Part shown: positions 13,501-23,215 of the stretch, piece by piece
How the letters are laid out: each line of letters starts with the position of its first letter
Position numbering within the stretch: the first letter of the stretch is position 1
Source: Fratercula arctica
Taxonomy: Eukaryota; Chordata; Aves; Charadriiformes; Alcidae
Direction of reading: 5' to 3'
Assembly (NCBI GenBank): GCA_947846985.1
Contig: CANTUZ010000011.1
Coordinates: 27,343,089-27,407,088, forward strand
DNA length: 64,000 nt
The notes under the pieces: model-generated
Told to the model about the DNA's origin: nothing
The model's input: only the letters and a program-made list of their open reading frames with translations
Databases searched by the model: none
Made by a program: the position numbers and the translations under genes

Positions 13501-16500
13501 GGATGTTTATATCTTCTTCTTTTTTCAAGTGGATTCTTTGTTAGACAAGCATGAGGTATTTGGGCCTTCAGCATGTTATTACAGGCTATCAAACTCAGGC
13601 CAAACTTGTATGTGTATGCACACAGGCTGCAAAGAGAAAAAGTATCTTGACAGGTTGCCATATAAGAGATGTTTTGCTTTGGAAAAGCTACTTCCAGGGA
13701 ACCAAATGTGCTGGCAAAGGTTCACTTCCTGAGCCTTGCCACGCTGGTTTAATAGAAAGTGTGGTCACATCTGCCCTTCAAATGTAAAATAACCCTTTTG
13801 CTTTTTGATACTTCGCACACATTGGTTTGGCACATACTTATAATTCTTCATATGAAAAAAAAATCTTACTGAAGGCATAGGACTTGTTACTTCCAAGAGG
13901 AAGGATCAGTAAAACCACCATCAAAAATCAGTTTTCAAAGCTAAGCAGAAACTTAAATGCAATGCTCATCTAGATTTGCCAAAATTATCTAATGGCCAAA
14001 GCAGGTCACATAAACGTATGTACTAACATTTGCTAGGTACCAGCCAGCTAATGATATGTGACTAAGTTAAGCTTTTACATTAGAAGAAACCCGCACTTCT
14101 TACAACTTCAAGACTAATGTCTTCTATTATTATCATGTGACTACAGAAAGCGGTATTACAAAATCCCAGTTAAAATACAATTCACCTTGCCTGCAACATG
14201 ACTGATTCTTACAAAGCAAACATGCACTCTAGATAACGCCTTTGATTATTACTGAGTTCAGCCCAAAACCTGCATACTTGTGACTAAACTACACAAATCA
14301 ACTTGGCAAAACTGAATTAAAACAACTTTTTACATTCACATAGACAAAACCTCACTAAAGTTATTTGAATAAATCATGCAGTCTACATGTAGATATATAT
14401 ACTATGATCAGATCACAGGATCTTACACAGTCATAATCAGATTTTTTTTTATTATCCTGGAGGAATCAGTTAGACCATATATGATCTCTCACATCAAATT
14501 TGAAAAAATATTTTCCTTTGCTCATAAGGAGCGACTAAAATAATAATTATTTATAGTATAGGAATGAATAGACAGTAAGAACCCCAATTCAGCATGTTAC
14601 ATTGGATGTGCTCTACTATAAGCACATGCATAAGCAAAGCCTATTAAACCGATGGGAATGCTGACTCCTGAAGTTAATAACTAGTTAAATCGTTGTCTGT
14701 TCCTTCCACTCCAAATTCAAGCCTGCTGGAAACAGCCTTGCACTGCTTTCAGTGCATCTTGGATCAGGCTTTTTAACCCAAGCAGATCCCACCATCTGAT
14801 GCCTTCACCATGCACATGTGGACATGATTCGTTCCAGAACAGCACCCGTTGGTGGGTACTTCTGCCTTTTCAAGGTGGCAGGCATCTCCTCAGCTTGGAT
14901 CACATTATGTCATACCCCCCCCAAAAAATTATTTTTTTTATGGACACCTTCACTTAAATAAATTTTGTTTTAGTATAACTAACATAAAGGATCTTTCAGC
15001 AAAGGGTAGAACTGGACCCACAGAATTGTGCTTCTCAGTTACACAAACTCCTGCTGGTGTCAATGGTGCAGGATCATGCCCTGCCAGCAGATGTGAAGGA
15101 AAAACCCAACAACTAACCCCCCACCCAAAAAAAAAAAAAAAAAAATCTGAAGAAAAGGCATGATTTAAATACAGCATTCCTCTCTTTTTATCTTGTTGTG
15201 TTGTAGACCTTGTAAAAAGTATTTGCAAAGTCAATAAATACAACAGAAAAGTTAGATAATGTCACATTTTGGAACATGAAGATGCTCACTGAAAAACTCA
15301 TTGAAATGGAACAGTTGTTTACACTCTCTAGTGGTTTCATACTTTCTGGGCTCCTTCCTTCAGTGTTCTTCTTGATTTCCATGATAATCGCAGAGGTATG
15401 CCTTAAAGAAAAATGACTTCAGGAGGTACAGTTGCTAGTGGAAATAATCCCGCTTTAATACATGCATTTGAATTCTGTCCATGATCCATTCTCAGCCACG
15501 ATAAACATCTCTTGCATTCAGTAGGGTAACAATGCTTGTAAGAAACCAACTGCTTTAATAAGTTAAGGAGTAAGAGCTCAAGAAACAGGAATAGTCTTTC
15601 ATTCAGAACATCTCTGTGAAATCATGAATCAAAGACACAAAGACATACCAAGTTAATTAGATATATGAGGTCACACTGACCATAATGTAGTTGGAATGCA
15701 AAGGCGAAAACAGTCCTCCACCCACCGAAAGCATGCTGTCCATATCTTTTTCTGAAGTAATTACAGTTTTTTAAAGTTTGTGCCTGTAAGGTGCTGCAAG
15801 AAGGAACACAGCACTCCATGATTTCAAACTCTCTTTTTTTAAAGTTTTGCTAAATTAATTTACATATAAAAAGCATTCAAAACAAAAAGCTCAAGACCTT
15901 AAATCCGCTGGTGCCTTGCGGAACCCAGTGGTACTCCACCGAAACAGCCAGCTACCTTCCCTTTTCTCTCCAGCACTAATGAAAAACTCACAGAAGTGTA
16001 GCCCTCGAGACTGACAGCAGCTCCTCACGGACCCTAGCCAGCCAGTACCACATTCCCCACGTCAGCCTTCAAAACAAGGCCAAAACTAATGTAAAAGCCG
16101 CTATTCCAGAGGCCGCTCTCGCCCAGGCACGCAGAGCGGGTATCGCCCTGCTCAGAGGCAGGGACCAGAGGCGGAGGTCTCCACGCACTTTGGTGGCATC
16201 TCTGGCAGCTAAGCTCCAACTGAACACGCACGGGAAAAAGTTCATACTTTTACAACCGAAGCTGTTGGCCACGAGGTTTTCCAACCACCAGTGAAAAAAA
16301 TCTGGGAAAGGGAAGTGCCCGAAGGCGGCAAAGAGACACCAGCGAGCGGCCACGGCAGAGGGGACCCGCGGGGCGGGATGGCGCGGACACGCGTTGGGCC
16401 GGGCACGTCTGACAGCGGCCGGGCCGGAGGGAACCTGGAGGGTTCCCGTCGAGGGCAGGGTCCGGTGGCGGTCACGCGTGGGGCGGGAGCGCGGTGGCGG

Positions 16501-16712
16501 AGCCGTTACCTGGCGCTGGCGAGTTTGCCCCCGGCGGGGCTCCTCCGCGGCGGGCTCCGCCCGAGCCGCGGCTGCCGTCGGGCAAGCGGGGCGGTGGCGG
16601 AGGGCGCGGGCGGCGGTCGCGGCGGCGCGGCGGCGCTGCCCGCCAGCAGATAGAGCAGCAAAAGGCTGCCGAGGCCCAGCAGCGCCGCCGCCACCTTGCA
16701 GGAGAGCCGCAT
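1392..16712 (-). CDS. GXYLT2: Glucoside xylosyltransferase 2, 5' five coding exons (3' end outside window)
   Basis: Seen: five minus-strand exons (16712-16510, 9105-8916, 8723-8592, 2749-2498, 1515-1392) with GT/AG borders join in one frame to give 300 complete codons. Order: membrane anchor (residues about 7-29), basic and proline-rich stem, the HLAVVACG strand at residues 86-93, the LYVDTDVLF metal/nucleotide-sugar motif (DTD 188-190), [11 protein letters not shown] (241-251) and WGDQDLLN (286-293). Two N-glycosylation sequons lie at N208 and N249. Known: GXYLT enzymes are type II membrane GT8-family proteins that add xylose in alpha-1,3 linkage to O-linked glucose on EGF repeats, notably of Notch. 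Inference: GXYLT2 rather than GXYLT1, because SHQ1 is its divergent neighbour as in other vertebrates. The family is about 440 residues, so roughly the last third of the protein lies beyond base 1. Confidence 0.95.
1516..2497 (-). other. GXYLT2 intron 4
   Basis: 982 nt between exons 4 and 5, AT-rich. No repeat or RNA gene recognised. Confidence 0.85.
2498..2749 (-). CDS. GXYLT2: GXYLT2 coding exon 4 (DXD motif exon)
   Basis: 252 nt, 84 codons (residues 176-259), phase 0 at both ends. The acceptor is a slightly unusual CCTAAAAG before 2749, with a pyrimidine-rich tract upstream, and the donor GTGAGA follows 2498. It carries [15 protein letters not shown], the catalytic DTD motif, then [18 protein letters not shown] and [19 protein letters not shown]. 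This is the most diagnostic piece of the gene. Confidence 0.97.
2750..8591 (-). other. GXYLT2 intron 3
   Basis: 5842 nt, AT-rich unique-looking sequence. A small GC-rich patch at about 5090-5175 contains a possible 10-bp hairpin (5104-5113 with 5128-5137, one wobble). The open frames of 60-103 codons here are chance length for AT-rich DNA and match nothing I know. Confidence 0.85.
8592..8723 (-). CDS. GXYLT2: GXYLT2 coding exon 3
   Basis: 132 nt, 44 complete codons (residues 132-175). The acceptor CTTTCAG lies before 8723 and the donor GTAAGG follows 8592. It encodes the conserved segment with [17 protein letters not shown] and [18 protein letters not shown]. Confidence 0.95.
8724..8915 (-). 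other. GXYLT2 intron 2 (192 nt)
   Basis: A very short intron separating exons 2 and 3, bounded by GTGAGT and CTTTCAG. No embedded feature seen. Confidence 0.9.
8916..9105 (-). CDS. GXYLT2: GXYLT2 coding exon 2
   Basis: 190 nt. The acceptor TTTTCAG lies before 9105 and the donor GTGAGT starts at 8915. The first base completes the Arg codon of exon 1. It then encodes residues 69-131, including [20 protein letters not shown], the first strand and helix of the GT8 fold, and ends at EFEKK in phase 0. Confidence 0.95.
12150..12312 (+). repeat. MIR-type (core-SINE) remnant
   Basis: The stretch reads like the 3' half of a MIR SINE. It has a CTTTGGGGGAGTCATTAA-like piece (cf. the MIR 'CTTGGGCAAGTCACTTAA' block), then CTACCTGTAAAATGGGAACA, then TTACCTACCCCAAGAG, and it ends in an ATTATTATTA tract. 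The order and spacing follow the family. It is diverged and inactive. The family name is assigned from memory of the consensus, not from a search. Confidence 0.75.
15127..15146 (+). repeat. A20 homopolymer run
   Basis: Twenty consecutive A residues following a C-rich segment in GXYLT2 intron 1 (T20 in the gene's sense). No retroposon body was recognised next to it. Confidence 0.9.
16510..16712 (-). CDS. GXYLT2: GXYLT2 coding exon 1
   Basis: The ATG at 16712-16710 is in good context (GCC before ATG) and opens [20 protein letters not shown], a short basic N-terminus followed by a hydrophobic anchor, as expected for a type II Golgi/ER protein. The frame is open further upstream to 17141, but that region is CpG-island sequence and would bury the anchor, so the start at 16712 is preferred. 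The donor GTAACG begins at 16509. The exon is 203 nt and leaves two bases (AG) that complete an Arg codon with exon 2. Confidence 0.93.
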
Positions 16713-16756
16713 GGCGGGGCGGGGGGGGATCGGGCCGCCCGCTCGCCGCCGGCATC

Positions 16757-16785
16757 GCCCGCCCGGCCCGGCCCGGCCCGGCCCC
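16757..16785 (-). promoter_or_regulatory. GXYLT2: G-quadruplex-capable GGGCC repeats in the probable GXYLT2 5'UTR
   Basis: On the minus (gene sense) strand this is a run of five or more GGG tracts separated by CC, about 45-75 nt upstream of the ATG. If it is transcribed it could fold as an RNA quadruplex that hampers scanning. The motif is seen; folding and function are inferred. Confidence 0.6.
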
Positions 16786-16925
16786 GCGCGGGGACGTGGC
16801 CGCCGAGCCCCGGCCCGGCTGCCGGCAGCGGGGGCGGGGCGCGCCCTACCGTACTCTCTAGAGTAGCCGCCCCCTCCACGGGCCAGCCGGAGGGGCAACC
16901 TGGTCTCCGCAGCGCTCGCCACAAA

Positions 16926-19900
16926 GGCGCTTCGTAGAGGTAACGGGATGGCAGAGGCTCTGTAAAAGGCATATTGTTTAACAACGCGGGCACCAAGTAG
17001 CGTTTCCTCGTTCCAGGGAGGAAGGTGAGGCAGGGCTCGGGGATCCTCGTAAAATCGGACAGTCTTACTCAACAGTACCTTTGATTTCCACAAAAATCTC
17101 GGTGAGAGAAGAAAACGGTCCCTGAGGCCAGTGTGTTCCACCCGCCTGTGCTAACAGGCAAACTGGTGCTGAGTTTCCCTGCAGCCCCAGCTGATCACCT
17201 GCCCACATGCTGTTCTCCCGCCTGCTGGGAAGGCAGGTTGTGTCGGGATAAACTGCAGAACTTGTCAAACAGTGAAGGAATATAAGCATTCACTTACTTT
17301 TGGCTGGCTTTGAACTTGTCCTTGTACAACTGATCAAGTGACTTCGCTGGTCTTCTGTGCAACATCAGCAGAGATGGCAACACTGTGAATTTCACAGAAA
17401 TAAATCCTGTTTAGGTTCATAACCTGGTTTATCACCTTTAAATGTAGAGTATGACAGAAATACAAGTATTCTGGCTGCCCCGTGGAGTATAAGCTGCACA
17501 AAGAATGGAGACACCATCCTTGGCATGGGGATGGCAGGGAAAGCGGCGCCTCACATGTCCCTCGGGGTGTGAGTGGCAGTGAACTGGGCCACGTGGCTGC
17601 TCCCCTCTCCGGGGACTGCTCCGCGCTGCGGCGACCATGCGTTGTGGAACAGCAACAGGGAAGGGTTGTGGGGCTGATGCCCAGAACCACTCTTATTGTT
17701 TCTCTCACCTCTCCGTAGGGATATTGGATCCATTAGTTTTCAAATAAGTGCCACAAGAGCACCACTGAAGTCACAGTGCTACCAGCACTACCCTTCAGGC
17801 ATAACCATGCAGCCTGCCAGGACAAAGTCTCCTGAACTTGCAGGTCAGGACCCTGCCATTGTAAATGATGCATCTCATTTTGACTTAACACCTCAATGGG
17901 TCTCCTTGGTGACCAAATACCTGATGTTCGCAGGTTACCATGATTCACCCCGTAGGCAAGAAGAGAGGTATATATGGCAACAGAACTGTAAAAAAATATA
18001 TATATTCTCTAATATGTAGAGAGGCTCTTATTTCAACCACAGGAACATCTGTCTGTTATTGAGATACAGTTATTACGAAGAGAAGCTAAGTCCCAAGAGT
18101 GAACATCTTGCCACACAGCCCTACGTCAGGTTTACTTTTAGGTTAAATCTTCCAAGAGCTGGTCCTTCACTACTTAAATGGACGTTCACTTGGCAGTGAA
18201 GCTATGCAGCCTGGCCATTTTATACTGCTGTCGCAACAAACCTGCACTAACGGTATCACAAAATGTACTTTACCTTAATACCGATGCAAATGCAATGAAC
18301 AATTACTGTTCCAGAATTTCATCCAACTCAGATTCTGAGCAGATGTAAAAATATAAATTACTTCATGCTAAGAGAAAATAGCAATACTAAATGAGAAACT
18401 ACAGAAAAGCCACAATACATAAACATATGCTCTTTTCTGAAAGTATATGTACTACAATAAAACCCTACCAAACTTTATACTTAATAAAAAAATGAGTACC
18501 ATAGGAACCCTCTGAAATCCTCAACCTGTACAAATGTGTTGTTTTTATACTATCAATAAATTCTCTTTCATATATAGGAGGTGTGTGAGCAACATCTGCA
18601 TAAAAATACCAAAGTAAACATTATGAAATCTGAAAACCATTCTAAGGGATTTTTAGAGACTTTTCCCCTTGTTTCTATGACACGCTGTAGCATGCCACTT
18701 ACCTGCCTACTTGCACCATTTTCTTTCAAATTAAGTTGTGCAAATATCAACTCTTCTGTGCCACCAATGTGCAGGCTCAAACAAAACCAGTTCCACTGCT
18801 GGACTGAAGCAGAATTGCATTGCACAGCTTGAAATCTGCGCTGCTGAGTCCACTGCACTCTCCAAAGTCTTCAACTTTGGCAGCAAAGCAATGAACTGGC
18901 CACGATGCAGAGTCTTGATACATGACAGTGGCTACTGAGATATTCAGTCAGACGGATGGCTTAGATCTAAAACAATAGTGAGAGCCAGCTTAAGTAAAAC
19001 TTTACATATTTTAGACTTGAACAAATTTATTAATACCAAGTGTGTTAGGCATATTTTGTATTGCAGACATAGTATCATGGCATCATCATATATAATGAGA
19101 GGTCAATCATTCAAAGACCTGTACTATAATGTAAGATTTTTAATGTAGATTTGTAAGGAACTAATTTAAAGCATAGTTATATTTTGAGAAAATCTTAAAA
19201 ATTAAGCCTTCTTAGTGAATTTTATTTTTTTGGATTACAATTTCTAAGGTTTGTAAGAGGTGCTATTTTCTGCAGCAGTCAAAGATTCAAGCAACTCAAT
19301 GTGAGAGTAAATGACTGGGTTAAAAGAGCCAAGTTCCTGGGAACAGGGCTGTAAGAGAAATACACACTCTACAGATCAGGCATAGAAAGAAAATTGTACC
19401 ACACACTATCTAGTGAGCAATAAATTTCAAAAATTCACTGTCCTACAACCCAGCCAATAACCCAGACTATCAAAAAAAAGGTGTTTATATGCTATTGCTG
19501 GAGTACCAGTTGAACTCCAAGGGCTCTTAACACACAAGAGACCACAACAGATCCCTAGGAAGCTGTTTAAAAACCTGAAAGTTGCCTCAGTGCAAAACCC
19601 CACAGATGTGTGCAATACCCCGTTGTGCCTGCCTCCGCACTTCCCCATGGGCCATTGATCTAAGAACTCTCTTGCTTAGCAGGGGCAGGTCAGGCTCTCA
19701 CAGCACCTCATCAGGGCCTCTGTTACAGTTACTGATATTACAGTTGATGTCCTTCAGTCACTAACTTGATCTCTCACGTGCAAACTTTACATACACCTAC
19801 TTCAAAGCAAGTCTGATCTGCAGTCTAGCAGGTAACACTACAAAATGTAACACCAAGAAAGACATTTTATTCTTGTAAAGACTGTTGCAAGTTTGATCCC

Positions 19901-22077
19901 GATTTTATAAGGACCACTACCCTGCCTTTAGAGTCCCACGTTGTTGATCCTTACCTGAAAAACCACAGAAGGTCTTTGTGATCCAGGATCCTTCCCTTCT
20001 CTGGAGATATAAAATGAGAAATTTCATTATCTTTGGATAATGGAAACTGCAAGACGAAAGAACGGAAATAAAGCTATGAAGATATCATGGTATTACAAAC
20101 ACAGTTCTTCTGTAGATGAAACTGTTAGGGATTATAAACTCCTGCAAAATCAAATCTAGGGGAAAAGGAAACTGAGATTAAAATGCATTAGATTTGGAGG
20201 AATGCTTCAGGCCACTTAGACAAAAGAAGTCAAAATATTTGTTTTTCACTGTTTTCAAAGTTAAAGGGAATAATAGTATGAAATTTACTTAAGTGTGCAA
20301 TGATATCTTCTATTTCCATTTCAGGAAAAGCCTTCAATTATCGTTTACATTGTTCATTTACACTGAATTTTTGCAAAGTCTAAGTCTGACAATTACAGAA
20401 CTATTTCTAGTTGTTTGTAAAAGTTACAGCACTGATAATTTAGATAATGGAAATAGCTGTATATTATATTGTATTTCATAATGTATTTCATATAGAAATA
20501 TGTTTCTGATTGAAATATACACCTACTTTATTTCCATTTGTTTCCTGGGTAGAGAAACAGTTCTATTCCTCTTTTTACTTGTTAAGCTAAATGCATATTT
20601 TGTTTCTGATTACCATTTTTAGGTACATGCCAATTCTATATTAGAATATATTATGTATCATATCTGTGGGATTATGACAGATTTACTTGTTATTATTAGC
20701 CATGTAGAGTCAATTGTGCCTGCAAATTGCAAAGCTTCTTGTTTATGTTTTTCAAAGGGACAGCAAGTTTTACTAACTACTTGCTCAAAACATTGTAGAT
20801 AATGCATTTTCATTCTTCAGCACTCCATTAAACAAGTAGCAGCCAAATTCACTTCTTCATCAGAAAGATGCACCAAAAGATGTAGTCTTTCTACATTTCT
20901 AAATAAACCCTTTTCATTACAGTTCTAAAAACTCAGTATGCTTTTTACAGAAGATAATAATAAAAAATTCTTAGAGATTCTCCTTCATACTTTATTTGGA
21001 TGGAAAAGCAGAATGGCTGATTTCTTCTCTGAAATCAGCATATAAATATTTCTTTCACAAGGAAAATATTGCCAGGGAAAAAAGGCTGTGAGTTCTTAGA
21101 CTCTAAAAAAACTAGAATTAGGGAATGAGGCAGTCTTGGAGTCTTGGCAGTCTTGGAAAGTGTTAGTTAGAAAAGAATAAACTCTCTGATGAACTTTCTT
21201 CCTCATCTTTCACAGACTTGTCTTATGCAAATTTTAACTTATCCAGAGAAGATGGCGCCTACTGGTTCATAATTCAGCATCCTGTCCAACATTCTTGATA
21301 TAGATTACACTGCTAAGGTCTAAAAGTTAATTAGTGCTGAAGTTCTCTGGAAATGCATCAAAAGTTTCTGAGGACTTGACTAAGGCTTTGGTCCAAGTCA
21401 AATCAGCATCTGAAATTAGATGTTATTAACTTCTTAATAAAAAATGCATTTTATATAGCATGCATCTTCAATTTCTGCATGTAAAAAACTGGGCACAAGA
21501 ATGTTTAGGTCGAATATTAAGACCATCCATTAACTTGAGATCAATGGGGAGACAAGATCTATTTTGAAGCAAGTATTTATTTTTTCTGCATATCAACAAA
21601 ACATTTTGCACAGTATTTAAACTGCTGGTTCAGTTCTGTACAACAGTGAAGATGTTTTCTCATGAAGAGATGTTATATTCAGTGGATTTCCAGCAAGAAA
21701 AATCAATCATCTTTATCAGCCTGGAAGATTGTTTGTCTTTAAAAAAAAACCTAAAAAAATTCATTAGCACAAGTTACATAATTATGTTTTTTTTCCCTCC
21801 AGGAAAAATATTTGAATGCATTTCAGAGGGGGCAGGGAGAGGAAGACTGTCATCAGCATTTAAAAATGTAGAGAATTATCTGTAACCAGAATACCTTTCG
21901 CAGTCTAATGACAGAAAAATCAGATTAATTCTACATTAGGTGCTATATTTAAAGATAGGTGAATTACAGCTTTTAAACCAACTTTTCTGCCTTTAGCAAT
22001 TTTTTGAGCTTCTTGTTGCATTTTCTTCTTAATGCTCCATCTTTGCACTGCAGCACCCCATCCTCTGACTGACATTT
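16926..22077. other. Intergenic region between divergent GXYLT2 and SHQ1
   Basis: About 5.2 kb between the GXYLT2 CpG island and the CR1 element preceding the SHQ1 CpG island. It has no gene with recognisable homology. A candidate minus-strand exon lies at 19955-20046; otherwise there are only chance open frames. The first 700 bp (to about 17.7 kb) is moderately GC-rich. Confidence 0.75.
19955..20046 (-). other. Candidate cryptic or upstream exon, phase-compatible with GXYLT2 exon 2
   Basis: On the minus strand a good pyrimidine tract ending CGTCTTGCAG precedes 20046, and CAG|GTAAGG follows 19955, enclosing 92 nt. One frame is open throughout (30 codons plus AG; contains SPEKGRILDHKDLLWFF). 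The two leftover bases are the same as those left by GXYLT2 exon 1, so splicing to GXYLT2 exon 2 would keep the GXYLT2 frame. It has no in-frame ATG, and no homology is recognised. It may be an alternative upstream exon, a lncRNA exon, or chance. Confidence 0.3.
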
Positions 22078-22465
22078 TTAGAATGGTTTGAGTTGGAAGG
22101 GATCTTAAAGACGATCTAGTTCCAACCCCCTGCCCTGGGCAGGGACACCTCCCACTAGACCAGGTTACCCAAAGCCCCGTCCAGCCTGGCCTTGAACCCC
22201 TCCAGGGATGGGGCAGCCACAGCTTCTCTGGGCAACCTGGGCCAGGGGCTCACCACCCTCAGAGTGAAGAATTTCTTCCTAATATCTAACCTAAATCTCA
22301 CCTCTTTCAGTTTAAAACCATTACTCCCCGTTCTATCATTCCAGTCCCTGATCAAGAGTCCCTCCCCAGCTTTCCTGTAGCCCCTTTAGGTACTGGAAGG
22401 GACTCTAAGGTCTCTCTGGAGCCTTCCCTTCTCCAGACTGAACGCTCCCAACTCTCTCAGCTTGA
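22078..22465 (-). mobile_element. CR1 LINE 3' fragment (5'-truncated)
   Basis: On the minus strand the sequence matches the well-known 3' end of CR1: a C-terminal reverse-transcriptase ORF tail containing NGFKLKEVRFRLDIRKKFF, then RLPREAV and APSLEGFKARLDGALGNLV with its stop codon at the 22155 end, followed by the short 3'UTR that includes CTAGATCGTCTTTAAGATCC. The 8-bp ATTCTATG-type tail repeat is reduced to a vestige at 22078-22086. Copies like this, a few hundred bp long and heavily 5'-truncated, are the norm in bird genomes. The short ORF tail (22155-22355) remains open, but the element is far too incomplete to be active. Confidence 0.92.
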
Positions 22466-22579
22466 CAGTTGTTAGGGGTTGGGATCTTATCAAATACTAC
22501 TTTCACCTCTTGAAATAGTTAGACCTCCCTTGAACCAGGACGACTAGCCCACCACAACATCACTTTTGTTAAAAAACAA

Positions 22580-23215
22580 GGCCCGTGGGGAGCACCTGAG
22601 GGAAGGACCCCCTGTCCGGCGGGGCGGGGCCCGACCCATGAGGTACCGTGAGGGAAGGCCGGGCCCGAGGGGTGGCGGAGGCTCTCTCAGCCTCCCCCCA
22701 CGGCCAGAGACCGCTCACTCATCAGTACCGCGTTCTCACATCCCTTCCGTTTTTGTTCTCCCCGGCGTTGCTCCCTCCCGAAGGCGGGCAGCGGGGCGGT
22801 ACCTCAGGGAGGCGGCCGGGCGGGGCCGCCGCTGGTTCCCGCCCCGTCGGCGCTGTCCGCGCATGCGCATCCTCCGCCTGAGCGCCTGGCGCGCACCGGG
22901 GGTGGCGGCGGGGTCAGGCCTAAGTCGGGTGGTCTCAGCGGAGCGGTCTGGAGTGGGGTTCTCCTCGCCGGTAGCCGCCTCCTCGGGGAGTTCGCTCCCT
23001 TCAGAGGCCTCGGGGGGGTGTGGAGGTGGCCGTTCGCGCGGGTCTGCCGGTGGGAGGCCGGCTCGTCCCTTCTCTCAGCGCGTCCCCGCGGTCTTGGCGG
23101 CTTGTGCCGCGGGCGTCAGGGGCACGGCCGGCGGGCTTCCCTCTCTCGTGCCCCGCGGCGCGGCTCCGGAGTCGGCCTGTGGTAAAGTTATCGCGTGTTG
23201 ACCCGGTTTAATGAG
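22580..23215 (+). promoter_or_regulatory. SHQ1: CpG-island promoter and probable untranslated first exon of SHQ1
   Basis: A sharply bounded GC/CpG-rich block 1.35 kb upstream of the exon carrying the SHQ1 start codon. It has GC boxes (GGCGGGGCGGGGCCC near 22618) and an NRF1-type palindrome at 22859-22868, and no TATA box is apparent. A plausible donor is GTAAAG at 23182, which would end a noncoding exon at 23181. The transcription start and this donor are inferred. Long open frames across the block (for example 22566-23201) reflect the lack of stop codons in GC-rich DNA, not coding. Confidence 0.75.
22857..22869. promoter_or_regulatory. Palindromic NRF1-type site
   Basis: Contains GCGCATGCGC (22859-22868), a perfect palindrome matching the core NRF1 consensus. 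It lies inside the SHQ1 CpG island, as is typical for promoters of housekeeping and biogenesis genes. Binding is inferred from motif and position. Confidence 0.65.

Larger units (their letters stand above)
9106..16509 (-). other. GXYLT2 intron 1
   Basis: 7404 nt. It holds a MIR-type SINE remnant (12150-12312) and a 20-base A run (15127-15146); nothing else was recognised. Open frames at 9904-10257 and 10678-11013 (+) are of chance length and lack recognisable protein features. Confidence 0.85.
16310..16925 (-). promoter_or_regulatory. GXYLT2: CpG island over GXYLT2 promoter and exon 1
   Basis: Strongly GC- and CpG-rich block standing out from AT-rich flanks, covering exon 1 and the presumed transcription start upstream (higher coordinates) of 16712. 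It includes GC-box sequences such as GGGGGCGGGGC near 16830 on the plus strand. No TATA box is evident. This is consistent with a broad, constitutive-type promoter. The exact start site cannot be read from sequence. Confidence 0.8.

Noticed and set aside
16069..17141. Long open frames on both strands around GXYLT2 exon 1
   Set aside because: GC-rich CpG-island sequence has few stop codons. Only the frame beginning at 16712 (-) continues into conserved exon 2.
22566..23201. 211-codon Arg/Gly/Pro/Ala-rich open frame in the SHQ1 CpG island
   Set aside because: Low-complexity, stop-poor GC-rich DNA. The conserved SHQ1 N-terminus begins at 24570.
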